Source: an uncultured Coriobacteriaceae bacterium (GTDB taxonomy: Bacteria; Actinomycetota; Coriobacteriia; Coriobacteriales; Eggerthellaceae). From it: 6,394 nucleotides of DNA. How positions within the stretch are numbered: the stretch's first letter is position 1; every line of letters starts with the position of its first letter. Below the pieces are notes generated by a model. The model saw nothing but the letters and a program-made list of their open reading frames with translations, did not search any database and was not told the DNA's origin. Position numbers and translations under genes: made by a program. Shown in pieces: positions 1 to 6,278 of the stretch. The DNA lies in assembly GCA_900552365.1 (NCBI GenBank), contig URZP01000076.1, positions 1 through 6,394 on the forward strand. Reading direction: 5' to 3'.

Positions 1-24
1 ATCAAGACGAGAACACGCACCATG

Positions 25-30
25 AGGAGG
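25..30 (+). promoter_or_regulatory. Shine-Dalgarno site of the hydrogenase small subunit
   Basis: AGGAGG lies 7 nt before the ATG at 38. It decides the start: an in-frame GTG at 32 is only 1 nt from this site, too close for initiation, so the protein begins MGQES. The 37 nt at the left edge contain no other gene or promoter that I can see; the operon promoter must lie upstream of the window. Confidence 0.85.
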
Positions 31-37
31 TGTGCAC

Positions 38-1309
38 ATGGGACAAGAATCCACGGCGAGCTTCTATGGCATGCTCGACGCACGTGGGGTTAGCCGTCGC
101 AGCTTCTTGAAGTTCTGCGGTGGTTTGGCCGCTGCGGCTGGACTCACCGGAGTGGGGGCTCCGCAAGCTGTTGCTGCTACTCTCGAAAAGTCCGTCATCG
201 GCGCAACCACGGGTAATCTCTATCCCGTAATCTGGATCGAAGGCGCTTCGTGCACCGGTTGCACGGAGTCCCTGGCACAGGTTGAGACCCCCGATGTCGG
301 GTCGGTCGTCCTGGAGCTGCTGTCGCTGAACTTCTCCGACACGCTTTCCGCAGGCGCTGGCGATTCTGCCGAGCTCGCCAAGAAGCAGACCGTCGAGGCT
401 GGCAACTACATCCTCGTGTTCGAGGGCGCTGTCACCCAGGCTTGGGCTGGTCATGCATGCCGTTTCGGCAACAACGCCGACGGCTCTGACTCTCAGACCG
501 CCGTCGAACAGCTCGAGGAAGCCGCGCACAACGCGTCGGCAATCGTCGCGCTTGGCTCTTGCGCAGTCAACGGCGGATGGATGGGCGCCGAGCCCAACTC
601 CGCTGCTGCCACGGGTGTTCAGGCTTACCTGAAGTCCGTAGGCATCGAGAAGACCGTCGTCAACATCCCGGGCTGTCCCGCGAATCCCGAATGGCTCATC
701 TCCGTGCTCGTTCAGGTTCTCATGCTCGACGGCCAGACGCTTAAGCTGAACGCCGCCAACATGCCCGAGGACATCTTCGGCCAGACCATCCATGACAACT
801 GCGAGCGTCGTGGCCACTTCGAGAACGGCGAGTTCGTTTACCAGTTCGGCTCCAAGGAAGAGGCTCTGGGCTACTGCCTGTACCCGCTTGGCTGCCGTGG
901 TCCTCAGACCCACTCGAACTGCTCCGTCACCATGTGGAACAACCGCCGCAGCTGGTGCGTCCAGGCTGGTTCTCCCTGCCTTGGCTGCTGCGAGGCCGAT
1001 CCGAAGGATCCGGGCCACAACTGGGTCGAGGTGAACACCCCGTTCTACAAGCGTCACCGCGATCTCCACATCGGCAACGTTTGGTTCCAGCCCACCACCG
1101 TGGCCTTCGGCGTCACCGGTATCTTGGCTGCCGCCCTGCTTGTCCATGGCTTCGGCATGAAAGCCGCTGGCCGTATGGACGGCGGTGCCGACTTCGAGAA
1201 GATCCGCAAGTGGGACGAGAAGCACCCCGATCAGTCCATCGGCGATTACTCCGCCGCTTGGGATCCGAACGCTCCTGTTGAAACCGAAGACAAAGAAGAG
1301 GGGAGGTAA
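38..1309 (+). CDS. hyaA: [NiFe] hydrogenase small subunit, Tat-exported and membrane-anchored
   Basis: This is the electron-transfer subunit of a group 1 uptake hydrogenase (423 aa). Residues 19-25 (SRRSFLK) followed by a hydrophobic stretch form a twin-arginine signal, with likely cleavage after A46. Proximal cluster ligands are C72 and C75 (CTGC), C175 and C213. Distal ligands are H252, C255, C280 and C286. Medial ligands are C295, C314 and C317, plus C307 where most relatives have proline, which suggests a [4Fe-4S] medial cluster. G74 and G180 occupy the positions of the two extra cysteines of oxygen-tolerant enzymes, so a standard oxygen-sensitive proximal cluster is expected. C318 is an additional cysteine beside C317. 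A membrane helix at about 350-371 is followed by a charged tail of roughly 50 residues, making the protein longer than E. coli HyaA (about 372 aa). Its stop precedes the large subunit start by 3 nt. The family call is certain; the symbol follows E. coli usage. Assignment to the Coriobacteria-type subgroup (1i) is a guess from style. Confidence 0.96.
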   Translation: MGQESTASFYGMLDARGVSRRSFLKFCGGLAAAAGLTGVGAPQAVAATLEKSVIGATTGNLYPVIWIEGASCTGCTESLAQVETPDVGSVVLELLSLNFSDTLSAGAGDSAELAKKQTVEAGNYILVFEGAVTQAWAGHACRFGNNADGSDSQTAVEQLEEAAHNASAIVALGSCAVNGGWMGAEPNSAAATGVQAYLKSVGIEKTVVNIPGCPANPEWLISVLVQVLMLDGQTLKLNAANMPEDIFGQTIHDNCERRGHFENGEFVYQFGSKEEALGYCLYPLGCRGPQTHSNCSVTMWNNRRSWCVQAGSPCLGCCEADPKDPGHNWVEVNTPFYKRHRDLHIGNVWFQPTTVAFGVTGILAAALLVHGFGMKAAGRMDGGADFEKIRKWDEKHPDQSIGDYSAAWDPNAPVETEDKEEGR

Positions 1310-1312
1310 GCC

Positions 1313-2971
1313 ATGACCCGTTCCGTTATCGATCCGATTACCCGTATCGAAGGTCACATGCGCGTCGAGATGGAGGTCCAAAACGGCGTCGTCACCGACG
1401 CTTGGGCTTCTGGTGGCAGCTTCCGCGGCGTGGAGCTCGTCGTGCAGCATCGTGCCCCTGAAGACGCTGCCCAGATCGTTCAGCGCATCTGCGGCGTTTG
1501 CCCGGTTTCCCACGCTCATGCTTCCACCATCGCCGCCGAGAAGGCTTACGGCATCAAGATCTCGAACAACGCTCGTATCATCCGTAACCTTATCGAGGGC
1601 GCTCAGTTCCTGCACAGCCATATCCTTTGGTTCTACAACCTGGCTGCGCTCGACTACGTCAACCCCATCCATGGCCTCGAGGCCAATGCGGCTGATGCTT
1701 GGGACCTCGCTGTTGCAGCCGGCACGTCCACGAACTCCGACTTCGGCGCTTTGAAGGAGCGTCTGACGAAGTTCGCCCAGAACGGCCAGCTGTCCATCTT
1801 CTCCGGCAACTGGTTCGACGCCGAGGATGGCAACGCTTACAAGCTTCCTGCCGAGCTCGACCTTATCTGCACCGCCCACTATCTTGAGGCTCTGAAGATG
1901 CAGGCCCGCTCCTCCGAGATCGCTGCCCTGCTTGGCGGCAAGATGCCCCATGTCATGACCATCGTTCCCGGTGGCACCGCATTCGTCCCCACGTCTCAGA
2001 AGCTCGACGATCTGAAGTACCTGATCGATGAGGTTTACAACTGGGTCGAGGCAACCATGATCCCCGATACCTTGGCCATCGCTCCTTACTACAAGGACGC
2101 CCTGACCTTCGGCAAGGGCTGCGGCCGCTACGCCGCATGGGGCGTCTTCGAGGCTCCGTCCATGCAGATGAACGACCGTTATCTGCCGGCTGGCGTCCTG
2201 GACACCAACTTGAACCTCTCCGATGTCGACGAGAGCAAGATCGCCGAGTTCGTCGGCACCTCTTGGTACGAGGGCTCCGACGTTTACCCGGCTCCCGACT
2301 TCACCACGAAGCCGGCATTCACCAAGTACGACGTCAACGACCGTTACACTTGGTGCAAGGCTCCTACCTACGATGGCGAGCCGCTTGAGACCACGTCTCT
2401 GTCCCGTATCCTGGTTGCTTACAAGCGCAACGTTCCCTTCGTCAAGGAGAACGTCGACAAGCTGCTCGTTCAGCTTGGCGCTGCTCTGGGCACCGAGGTT
2501 CCGCTGTCCGCCGTTCAGTCCACGCTCGGCCGTGTTGCGGTCCGTCAGGTCGAGACGCTCTACATCGCCAAGCTCATGAAGGATTGGTGCGCCGAGCTCA
2601 TCGAGGCCGTCAAGGGTGGCGACAGCGAGTACTTCCGCGAGCCTGCAACCACCACCGGCGAGGGTTCCGGCTTCTGGGAGGCACCGCGTGGCGCCCTCTA
2701 CCACTCCGAGAAGGTCGTCAAGGGTAAGATCGAGGGTTACCAGATCATCATCCCGACCACGTGGAACATGGCTCCCATCAACCAGAACGGCGTTCATGGC
2801 CCCATCGAGCAGTCCCTTATCGGCTGCCCGGTCGAGGACATCGAGAAGCCCATCAACGCGCTGCGTACCGTTCACAGCTACGACCCGTGCGTTTCTTGCG
2901 CCGTCCACATCAGCGAGCCGGCAACCGGCAAGCATTTCGAGACCGTAACCAATCCGTGGGGGGTGAAGTAG
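1313..2971 (+). CDS. hyaB: [NiFe] hydrogenase large subunit (catalytic), precursor form
   Basis: This subunit holds the NiFe(CN)2CO site that splits H2. Visible motifs are the N-terminal RIEGH (E13, the expected proton-transfer glutamate), the L1 motif RICGVC (C60, C63), APRG with R459 (the conserved active-site arginine) and the C-terminal DPCVSCAVH (524-532; C526, C529). The four cysteines are the nickel ligands, and C63 and C529 should bridge to iron. All are TGC or TGT cysteine codons, with no in-frame TGA, so this is not a selenocysteine enzyme. After H532 comes a tail of 20 residues, which the maturation endopeptidase should remove once nickel is in place; tails of about 15 are more usual. 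At 552 aa the length is slightly short but normal. It has no signal peptide, as expected for co-export with the small subunit. GGAGG at 1302-1306, overlapping the end of the upstream gene, serves the ATG at 1313, so translation of the two is probably coupled. Confidence 0.97.
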   Translation: MTRSVIDPITRIEGHMRVEMEVQNGVVTDAWASGGSFRGVELVVQHRAPEDAAQIVQRICGVCPVSHAHASTIAAEKAYGIKISNNARIIRNLIEGAQFLHSHILWFYNLAALDYVNPIHGLEANAADAWDLAVAAGTSTNSDFGALKERLTKFAQNGQLSIFSGNWFDAEDGNAYKLPAELDLICTAHYLEALKMQARSSEIAALLGGKMPHVMTIVPGGTAFVPTSQKLDDLKYLIDEVYNWVEATMIPDTLAIAPYYKDALTFGKGCGRYAAWGVFEAPSMQMNDRYLPAGVLDTNLNLSDVDESKIAEFVGTSWYEGSDVYPAPDFTTKPAFTKYDVNDRYTWCKAPTYDGEPLETTSLSRILVAYKRNVPFVKENVDKLLVQLGAALGTEVPLSAVQSTLGRVAVRQVETLYIAKLMKDWCAELIEAVKGGDSEYFREPATTTGEGSGFWEAPRGALYHSEKVVKGKIEGYQIIIPTTWNMAPINQNGVHGPIEQSLIGCPVEDIEKPINALRTVHSYDPCVSCAVHISEPATGKHFETVTNPWGVK

Positions 2972-2972
2972 A

Positions 2973-3656
2973 ATGGCGCATCTCGCACACTATCGCGAAG
3001 CTCATCCGATGCCCTTTGTCATCACGCATTGGATCAACCTCGTCGCCATGGTCGTTCTTCTGGTCACTGGCTTCATGATCCATTTCCCGGTGGCAGGTAC
3101 CATGGGCGTTTGCCGTGGCGCTCACATCTTCTTCGGCATCGTGCTGTTCATCAACTGCGTTTGCCGTGTCGTGATGGCCTTCTTCGTGCGTTCCGCTCCT
3201 ACGGGCGGTACCCGCAAGACCGTCACCGACTACAAGACGTGGCTTCCGCAGAAGGACAACCGTCATCAGGGCGGCGCTTGGATCAAGTACTACTTGTTCC
3301 TGAAGAAGGATCACCCCTTGGCCGCTAAGCTGGGCGTTCCTCAGAAGATCTCCTACCTGATGATCCCGATTCTGATCGTGTTGATGTTCTACACCGGCCT
3401 TTGCCTGTGGGGCACCACGATGGAGTGGCCGATCTGCCAGGCTGGCATCGCTGCCCTCGGTGGCACCATGTCCGTCCGCATCATCCACTACTTCGGCATG
3501 TTCGTGTTCATCTGCTTCATGTTCATCCACATCTATCTGGCAAACGTCGAGGGTCTTGCCCCCACGTTCCTGATGTTCTTTCACAAGGAGCATGGCGGTC
3601 TGGTCTACGATCCTGACAAGCACGTCATCGTTGGCGAAGACAAGATGGAGCACTAA
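2973..3656 (+). CDS. hyaC: Hydrogenase b-type cytochrome subunit (HyaC-like)
   Basis: This integral membrane dihaem cytochrome b takes electrons from the small subunit and passes them to quinone. The 227-aa protein has four hydrophobic helices at about 15-37, 47-72, 126-146 and 169-190, the layout of the Ni-hydrogenase cytochrome b family (PF01292). Histidines suited to haem binding sit in helix 1 (H19, with H37 at its end), helix 2 (H51) and helix 4 (H172, H186). The exact pairing cannot be read from the sequence alone. A loop of about 50 residues between helices 2 and 3 is rich in lysine and aromatic residues. The start codon lies 1 nt after the large subunit stop, and the upstream G-rich stretch is only a weak ribosome site, so translation is probably coupled. 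It is the last gene before a strong terminator. The family assignment is firm; direct quinone reduction is inferred from the family. Confidence 0.93.
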   Translation: MAHLAHYREAHPMPFVITHWINLVAMVVLLVTGFMIHFPVAGTMGVCRGAHIFFGIVLFINCVCRVVMAFFVRSAPTGGTRKTVTDYKTWLPQKDNRHQGGAWIKYYLFLKKDHPLAAKLGVPQKISYLMIPILIVLMFYTGLCLWGTTMEWPICQAGIAALGGTMSVRIIHYFGMFVFICFMFIHIYLANVEGLAPTFLMFFHKEHGGLVYDPDKHVIVGEDKMEH

Positions 3657-3692
3657 TCGACAACCGTTCGATTCCATCTATGGATGTTTTCC

Positions 3693-3723
3693 AAGAAGAG
3701 GGCCCAATGGGTCCTCTTCTTTT
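3693..3723 (+). terminator. Rho-independent terminator after the hydrogenase structural genes
   Basis: The arms AAGAAGAGGGCCC (3693-3705) and GGGTCCTCTTCTT (3709-3721) form a 13-bp stem with one G-U pair and a 3-nt AAT loop. The right arm runs into TTTT (3720-3723). It starts 36 nt after the cytochrome b stop. The U-tract is short, so some readthrough is possible. It marks the end of the three-gene hydrogenase transcript. Confidence 0.85.
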
Positions 3724-3748
3724 GCTACATTCACCTTGCTTGTCTAAT
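3722..3748 (+). promoter_or_regulatory. Possible promoter of the TRIC/UPF0126 gene
   Basis: TCTAAT (3743-3748) matches the -10 consensus TATAAT at five of six bases. TTGCTA (3722-3727) matches the -35 consensus at four of six, but the spacing of 15 nt is shorter than ideal. A promoter is expected here because a strong terminator sits immediately upstream and the next gene has its own ribosome site. The elements themselves are weak evidence. Confidence 0.35.
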
Positions 3749-3770
3749 ACGGCGTTCGTGCGATCAAGAA

Positions 3771-3775
3771 AGGAG
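3771..3775 (+). promoter_or_regulatory. Shine-Dalgarno site of the TRIC/UPF0126 gene
   Basis: AGGAG, followed by AGGG, lies 4 nt before the ATG at 3780. It selects this start over an upstream in-frame ATG at 3684, which would place the terminator hairpin inside the coding sequence and has no ribosome site. Confidence 0.75.
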
Positions 3776-3779
3776 AGGG

Positions 3780-4514
3780 ATGGACCAGTTCCTTGAACTG
3801 CTGCTCTCGTCGGAGCCGTTCGCGGTTCCTGTGGGAGTCGAGTACTTCTTCGTCCTTGTCGGCGCGCTGACGGGCTCTCTTTACGCGATCGACCGTAAGC
3901 TCGATGTTATCGGAACCATCACTTTGGGTTTGATCACCGGCTATGGCGGCGGCATCATCCGCGACCTCTTGCTGCAAACCCATGGCGTGTACCTTATCGA
4001 CCACCCCAGCCTCGTTGTGATGAGCACCTGTTTAAGCATTCTTGTATTCTACTTCAAAGGCATCTTCAGGCACTTGTCGGCCTCCATCACGCTTTGCGAT
4101 GCCATTTCGGTAGCGCTGTTCGCGGCTGCCGGTGGCGGCAAAGCCATGTCGTGCGGTTTGGGAATGGTCATGTCCATTTTGCTTGCCGTTATCACGGCGG
4201 TTGGCGGCGGCGCGCTGCGCGATGTGTTCAGTGGCGAGACCCCGACTATTTTCAAGCAGGGCAATTACTATGCGGTGGCAGCTCTTTCCTCTGCCGTCGT
4301 GTTCGTTTTGATGCAGCGCATCGGCGCATCGCAGCTCGCTGCAACCCTGCTGTGCGTTCTTACCATGCTGTTGCTTCGCTATCTCAGCATCTACCGTGAT
4401 TGGCGCACACATGTGGACACCGACTTCACGTCGCGTCTGTCTGCCTCGCTCAAGCGTTTCTGGCGTTATCTTTCTGAGCATGGCGATCCGTTCGGGAAAG
4501 ACATCAGGCGCTAA
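3780..4514 (+). CDS. UPF0126/TRIC-family membrane protein (putative cation channel or glycine transporter)
   Basis: The 244-aa integral membrane protein consists of two tandem copies of the UPF0126 domain (PF03458). The two copies are shown by repeated signatures: GGGIIRD at 56-62 and GGGALRD at 142-148, each on a glycine-rich hydrophobic segment. About seven helices are expected. E. coli YadS and YicG belong to this family. Prokaryotic members have been described structurally as trimeric TRIC-type cation channels, and mutant fitness work has linked some to glycine uptake, so the substrate here is open. The C-terminus (about 203-244) is a charged tail of roughly 40 residues, longer than in E. 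coli relatives of about 205 aa. It uses a TTA codon (near 4031), which the hydrogenase structural genes avoid, so expression is probably lower. It lies between the hydrogenase structural genes and the maturation protease, but nothing in its sequence ties it to hydrogenase function. Confidence 0.88.
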   Translation: MDQFLELLLSSEPFAVPVGVEYFFVLVGALTGSLYAIDRKLDVIGTITLGLITGYGGGIIRDLLLQTHGVYLIDHPSLVVMSTCLSILVFYFKGIFRHLSASITLCDAISVALFAAAGGGKAMSCGLGMVMSILLAVITAVGGGALRDVFSGETPTIFKQGNYYAVAALSSAVVFVLMQRIGASQLAATLLCVLTMLLLRYLSIYRDWRTHVDTDFTSRLSASLKRFWRYLSEHGDPFGKDIRR

Positions 4515-4529
4515 CCGTTTCGTTGCGGG

Positions 4530-4535
4530 TACAAT
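4530..4535 (+). promoter_or_regulatory. Possible -10 element for the membrane protein/protease pair
   Basis: TACAAT matches TATAAT at five of six bases and lies 38 nt before the ATG at 4574, which would give a leader of about 30 nt. No convincing -35 is visible at 16-18 nt upstream, where the end of the previous gene lies. No terminator is seen between 4514 and 4574, so readthrough from the previous gene is an alternative. Confidence 0.4.
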
Positions 4536-4573
4536 CGGGGCTGTTTTAAACGCCGATCCGTGAAAGGTAGAGC

Positions 4574-5020
4574 ATGGCAAGGGAACCCAGGCAAAACGAG
4601 CTTACGGACGAGCAGATCGCCGCGGAGAACGCGTTTCTTGAAGGCGTGCCGCGTTTGAATCTGGGCGCGTTTCTGATGCCTGGCATTTGGGGTCCGGCTC
4701 ATGGGCTTTGGATCTGCATTTTGTTCTACCCCCTTTGGCTTTTTGCCGACAACACGTTTTATGCCGCGTTTTCCGAGCGCTCGCTGCTGGCTGTCGTTCT
4801 TGCGGCAATCGTCTTCGTCATGCTTTTGGCCGTTCATGTGGTTTTCGGCATTCTCTCGCAGCCGTTCGCGTGGCATCGCGCCGACGGTCTCGGCGTTGAC
4901 AAGCAGACGTATTTGAAACGCGAGAAGATCTGGGCCGTTGCCATGGCTTTGGTGAGCTTGACGTTCATCGTCGTGGCCACGTACTACAACCTGGTGATTC
5001 GTCCTGGAATGGGGGCGTAG
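4574..5020 (+). CDS. Small three-helix membrane protein of unknown function, beside the hydrogenase protease
   Basis: I do not recognise a characterised family. The 148-aa protein has a polar, acidic N-terminus (1-30), then a segment with the pattern LNLGAFLMPGIWGPAHGLW (28-46). Three hydrophobic segments follow at about 43-58, 70-94 and 119-142, and a short basic end (R143). The Gly/Trp-rich segment before the first helix resembles small uncharacterised membrane proteins of the DUF2628 type (WxxFxxxPxW style), but this is only a resemblance. AAAGG at 4563-4567, 6 nt before the ATG, supports the start. The stop is 2 nt from the protease start, so the two are almost certainly co-transcribed and may be translationally coupled. 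This suggests a role in hydrogenase assembly or membrane insertion, but no catalytic or metal-binding motif is visible. A gene with no connection to hydrogenase remains possible. Confidence 0.8.
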   Translation: MAREPRQNELTDEQIAAENAFLEGVPRLNLGAFLMPGIWGPAHGLWICILFYPLWLFADNTFYAAFSERSLLAVVLAAIVFVMLLAVHVVFGILSQPFAWHRADGLGVDKQTYLKREKIWAVAMALVSLTFIVVATYYNLVIRPGMGA

Positions 5021-5022
5021 CC

Positions 5023-5559
5023 ATGAGCAGCGAGAGTCCTATGAAAATCACGGTCTTCTGCGTGGGGAACAAGCTGTACCTTGACGACGGTCTTGGTCCC
5101 GCCGTTTACGAGGAAGTGCTCGAACGTTTCGATATCCCCTCGAACGTGAAGTTTCATGACGTTGGCTGTATGAGCATGGACATGATCGAGGATGTCGATA
5201 AGAACGACCTTATCATCACCGTTGATGCGATTGACGGCACCGATGCGAAACCGGGAACGGTGTTTCGTTACGTGCCCGAGGATCTTGCGCGCAACCCCCA
5301 GGTTCTCACCAGTTTGCATGATCTGCGCTTGGCCGACTTGTTCGATGCCGCATCTTTTTTGGGCTATCAGGCGCAGGGCGTGTGTCTGGGCATGCAGATC
5401 GAGAATTCGTCGCCGGCAGAGTTCGTCATCGGCCTTACGCCTAAGGTGTACGACGCCTTACCTCGGCTTATCGATGCGCTTCTAGCCGAGCTCGCGCATG
5501 CGGGCTCGCCGCTTATCGACAAGAAGACGGGCAAGCCCGTTACTGGTCCGACTGTTTAA
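5023..5559 (+). CDS. hyaD: Hydrogenase maturation endopeptidase (HyaD/HybD/HycI family)
   Basis: This cytoplasmic protease (178 aa) removes the C-terminal tail of the hydrogenase large subunit after nickel insertion, which allows the active site to close. The N-terminal signature VGNKLYLDDGLG (14-25) is typical of the family (PF01750). Residues D22, D68 and H99 align with the nickel-sensing E16, D62 and H93 of E. coli HybD; D in the first position is also found in HycI. The likely substrate is the large subunit at 1313-2971, which ends in DPCVSCAVH plus 20 residues. The start at 5023 lies 2 nt after the upstream stop but has only a G-rich, weak ribosome site. An alternative ATG at 5041, after GAGAG, would trim six residues and still leave the conserved fold intact. 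TTA and CTA codons are used, unlike in the structural genes. A HybD-like naming is equally possible. Confidence 0.92.
   Translation: MSSESPMKITVFCVGNKLYLDDGLGPAVYEEVLERFDIPSNVKFHDVGCMSMDMIEDVDKNDLIITVDAIDGTDAKPGTVFRYVPEDLARNPQVLTSLHDLRLADLFDAASFLGYQAQGVCLGMQIENSSPAEFVIGLTPKVYDALPRLIDALLAELAHAGSPLIDKKTGKPVTGPTV
5527..5540 (-). terminator. Perfect inverted repeat, possible terminator for nth
   Basis: ACGGGCAAGCCCGT is a 6+2+6 inverted repeat near the 3' end of the protease gene, about 26 nt past the nth stop on the minus strand. Read on the minus strand it is followed by CTTCTTGT, a weak T-rich run. It also encodes KTGKPV in the protease, so it may be incidental. Confidence 0.3.
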
Positions 5560-5572
5560 GCGGGTTTATTTC
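5536..5572 (+). terminator. Possible weak terminator of the protease transcript
   Basis: CCCGTTA (5536-5542) can pair with TAAGCGGG (5557-5564) with a single bulged G, leaving a loop of 14 nt and followed by TTTATTTC (5565-5572). The stem spans the protease stop codon. It is short and bulged, so termination here is uncertain. It shares bases 5536-5540 with the inverted repeat on the other strand. Confidence 0.3.
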
Positions 5573-6246
5573 TTGCTGCGCTTTTTAGGTGCGGCCTTTC
5601 CGAAACTGGGGCAGATGTCTGACAGGAAGCAATCGTCGCAATGTGGGCGTTGGGCGTCGCAGACCCCGCGGCCGAACAGCACCCATTCGTGGTTGACCGG
5701 CCCCCAGTATTCCTTAGGGTAGAGCTTCAACAGGTCTTGCTCGATTTTCGACGGGTCGTCCTGATTGGTGAATTTCAGGCGCTGGGCGATGCGTTTCACG
5801 TGCGTGTCGACGGCGATCCCCTCGACGATGCCGAAGCCGGTGTTCATGACGATGTTGGCAGTTTTGCGCCCGACGCCGGGCAGCCGCTCAAGCTCTTCGT
5901 ACGTATGCGGAACCTCGCCTTCGAACTCGGTCAGCACCATTTGGGCGCACTTCACGCAGTTGCGCGCCTTCGCGTGATGAAAGCCGATGGTTCGGATGAT
6001 CTCTTCGACGTCCTCGACGTTGGCAGATGCCAGGTCGGCGATGGTGGGGTAGCGTTTCCACAGCACCGGCGTCACCTTGTTCACGCCTTTATCGGTTGTC
6101 TGGGCCGAAAGAAGCGTGGCGATCGTCAGGTGAAAGGGGTCGTTGTCGAAGATCAGCGCGCAAGCCGCATCGGGGTAATGGGCGCCCATCCTGCTGGCAA
6201 CCTCAAGCGCGCGCTCCCGCTTCGACTTCATCGATTCACGTGGCAT
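5566..6246 (-). CDS. nth: Endonuclease III, DNA glycosylase/AP lyase
   Basis: This base-excision repair enzyme removes oxidised pyrimidines and cuts the abasic strand by beta-elimination. The 226-aa protein has the helix-hairpin-helix LPGVGRKTANIV (122-133) with catalytic lysine K128, and VDTHVKRI with catalytic aspartate D147. The C-terminal [4Fe-4S] loop is C196-x6-C203-x2-C206-x5-C212, complete and with family spacing. The basic tail (about 217-226, KKRSKK end) is slightly longer than in E. coli Nth (211 aa). The start is chosen by AAAGGA at 6254-6259 on the minus strand, 7 nt before the ATG; a second methionine at residue 6 lacks such a site. It is convergent with the protease with 6 nt between stops, so it is an unrelated housekeeping neighbour bounding the hydrogenase region. 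Confidence 0.96.
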   Translation of the reverse strand: MPRESMKSKRERALEVASRMGAHYPDAACALIFDNDPFHLTIATLLSAQTTDKGVNKVTPVLWKRYPTIADLASANVEDVEEIIRTIGFHHAKARNCVKCAQMVLTEFEGEVPHTYEELERLPGVGRKTANIVMNTGFGIVEGIAVDTHVKRIAQRLKFTNQDDPSKIEQDLLKLYPKEYWGPVNHEWVLFGRGVCDAQRPHCDDCFLSDICPSFGKAAPKKRSKK

Positions 6247-6278
6247 GACCTTGTCCTTTCCCGTTTCTTTGCCGTACC

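Noticed and set aside
2882..2908. Possible [NiFeSe] hydrogenase, suggested by the four-cysteine medial cluster
   Set aside because: The nickel-binding motif uses TGC cysteine codons, and no in-frame TGA is present, so there is no selenocysteine.
2..2935. A 977-residue open frame on the minus strand covering both hydrogenase subunits
   Set aside because: It is the exact codon-by-codon complement of two certain genes and is open because those genes avoid TTA, CTA and TCA. The translated product is low-complexity shadow sequence without a recognisable domain.
2910..3677. A 255-residue open frame on the minus strand over the cytochrome b gene
   Set aside because: It is in the same register-matched antisense frame as above. 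The His/Asp-rich product mirrors the hydrophobic sense codons and has no domain.
3671..3686. Small hairpin TCCAT-CT-ATGGA before the main terminator
   Set aside because: A 5-bp stem with a 2-nt loop is too weak and too common by chance to assign a role.
3684..3779. N-terminal extension of the TRIC/UPF0126 protein from an ATG at 3684
   Set aside because: It would translate the terminator hairpin and lacks a ribosome site. AGGAG before the ATG at 3780 and the family's N-terminus favour the shorter form.
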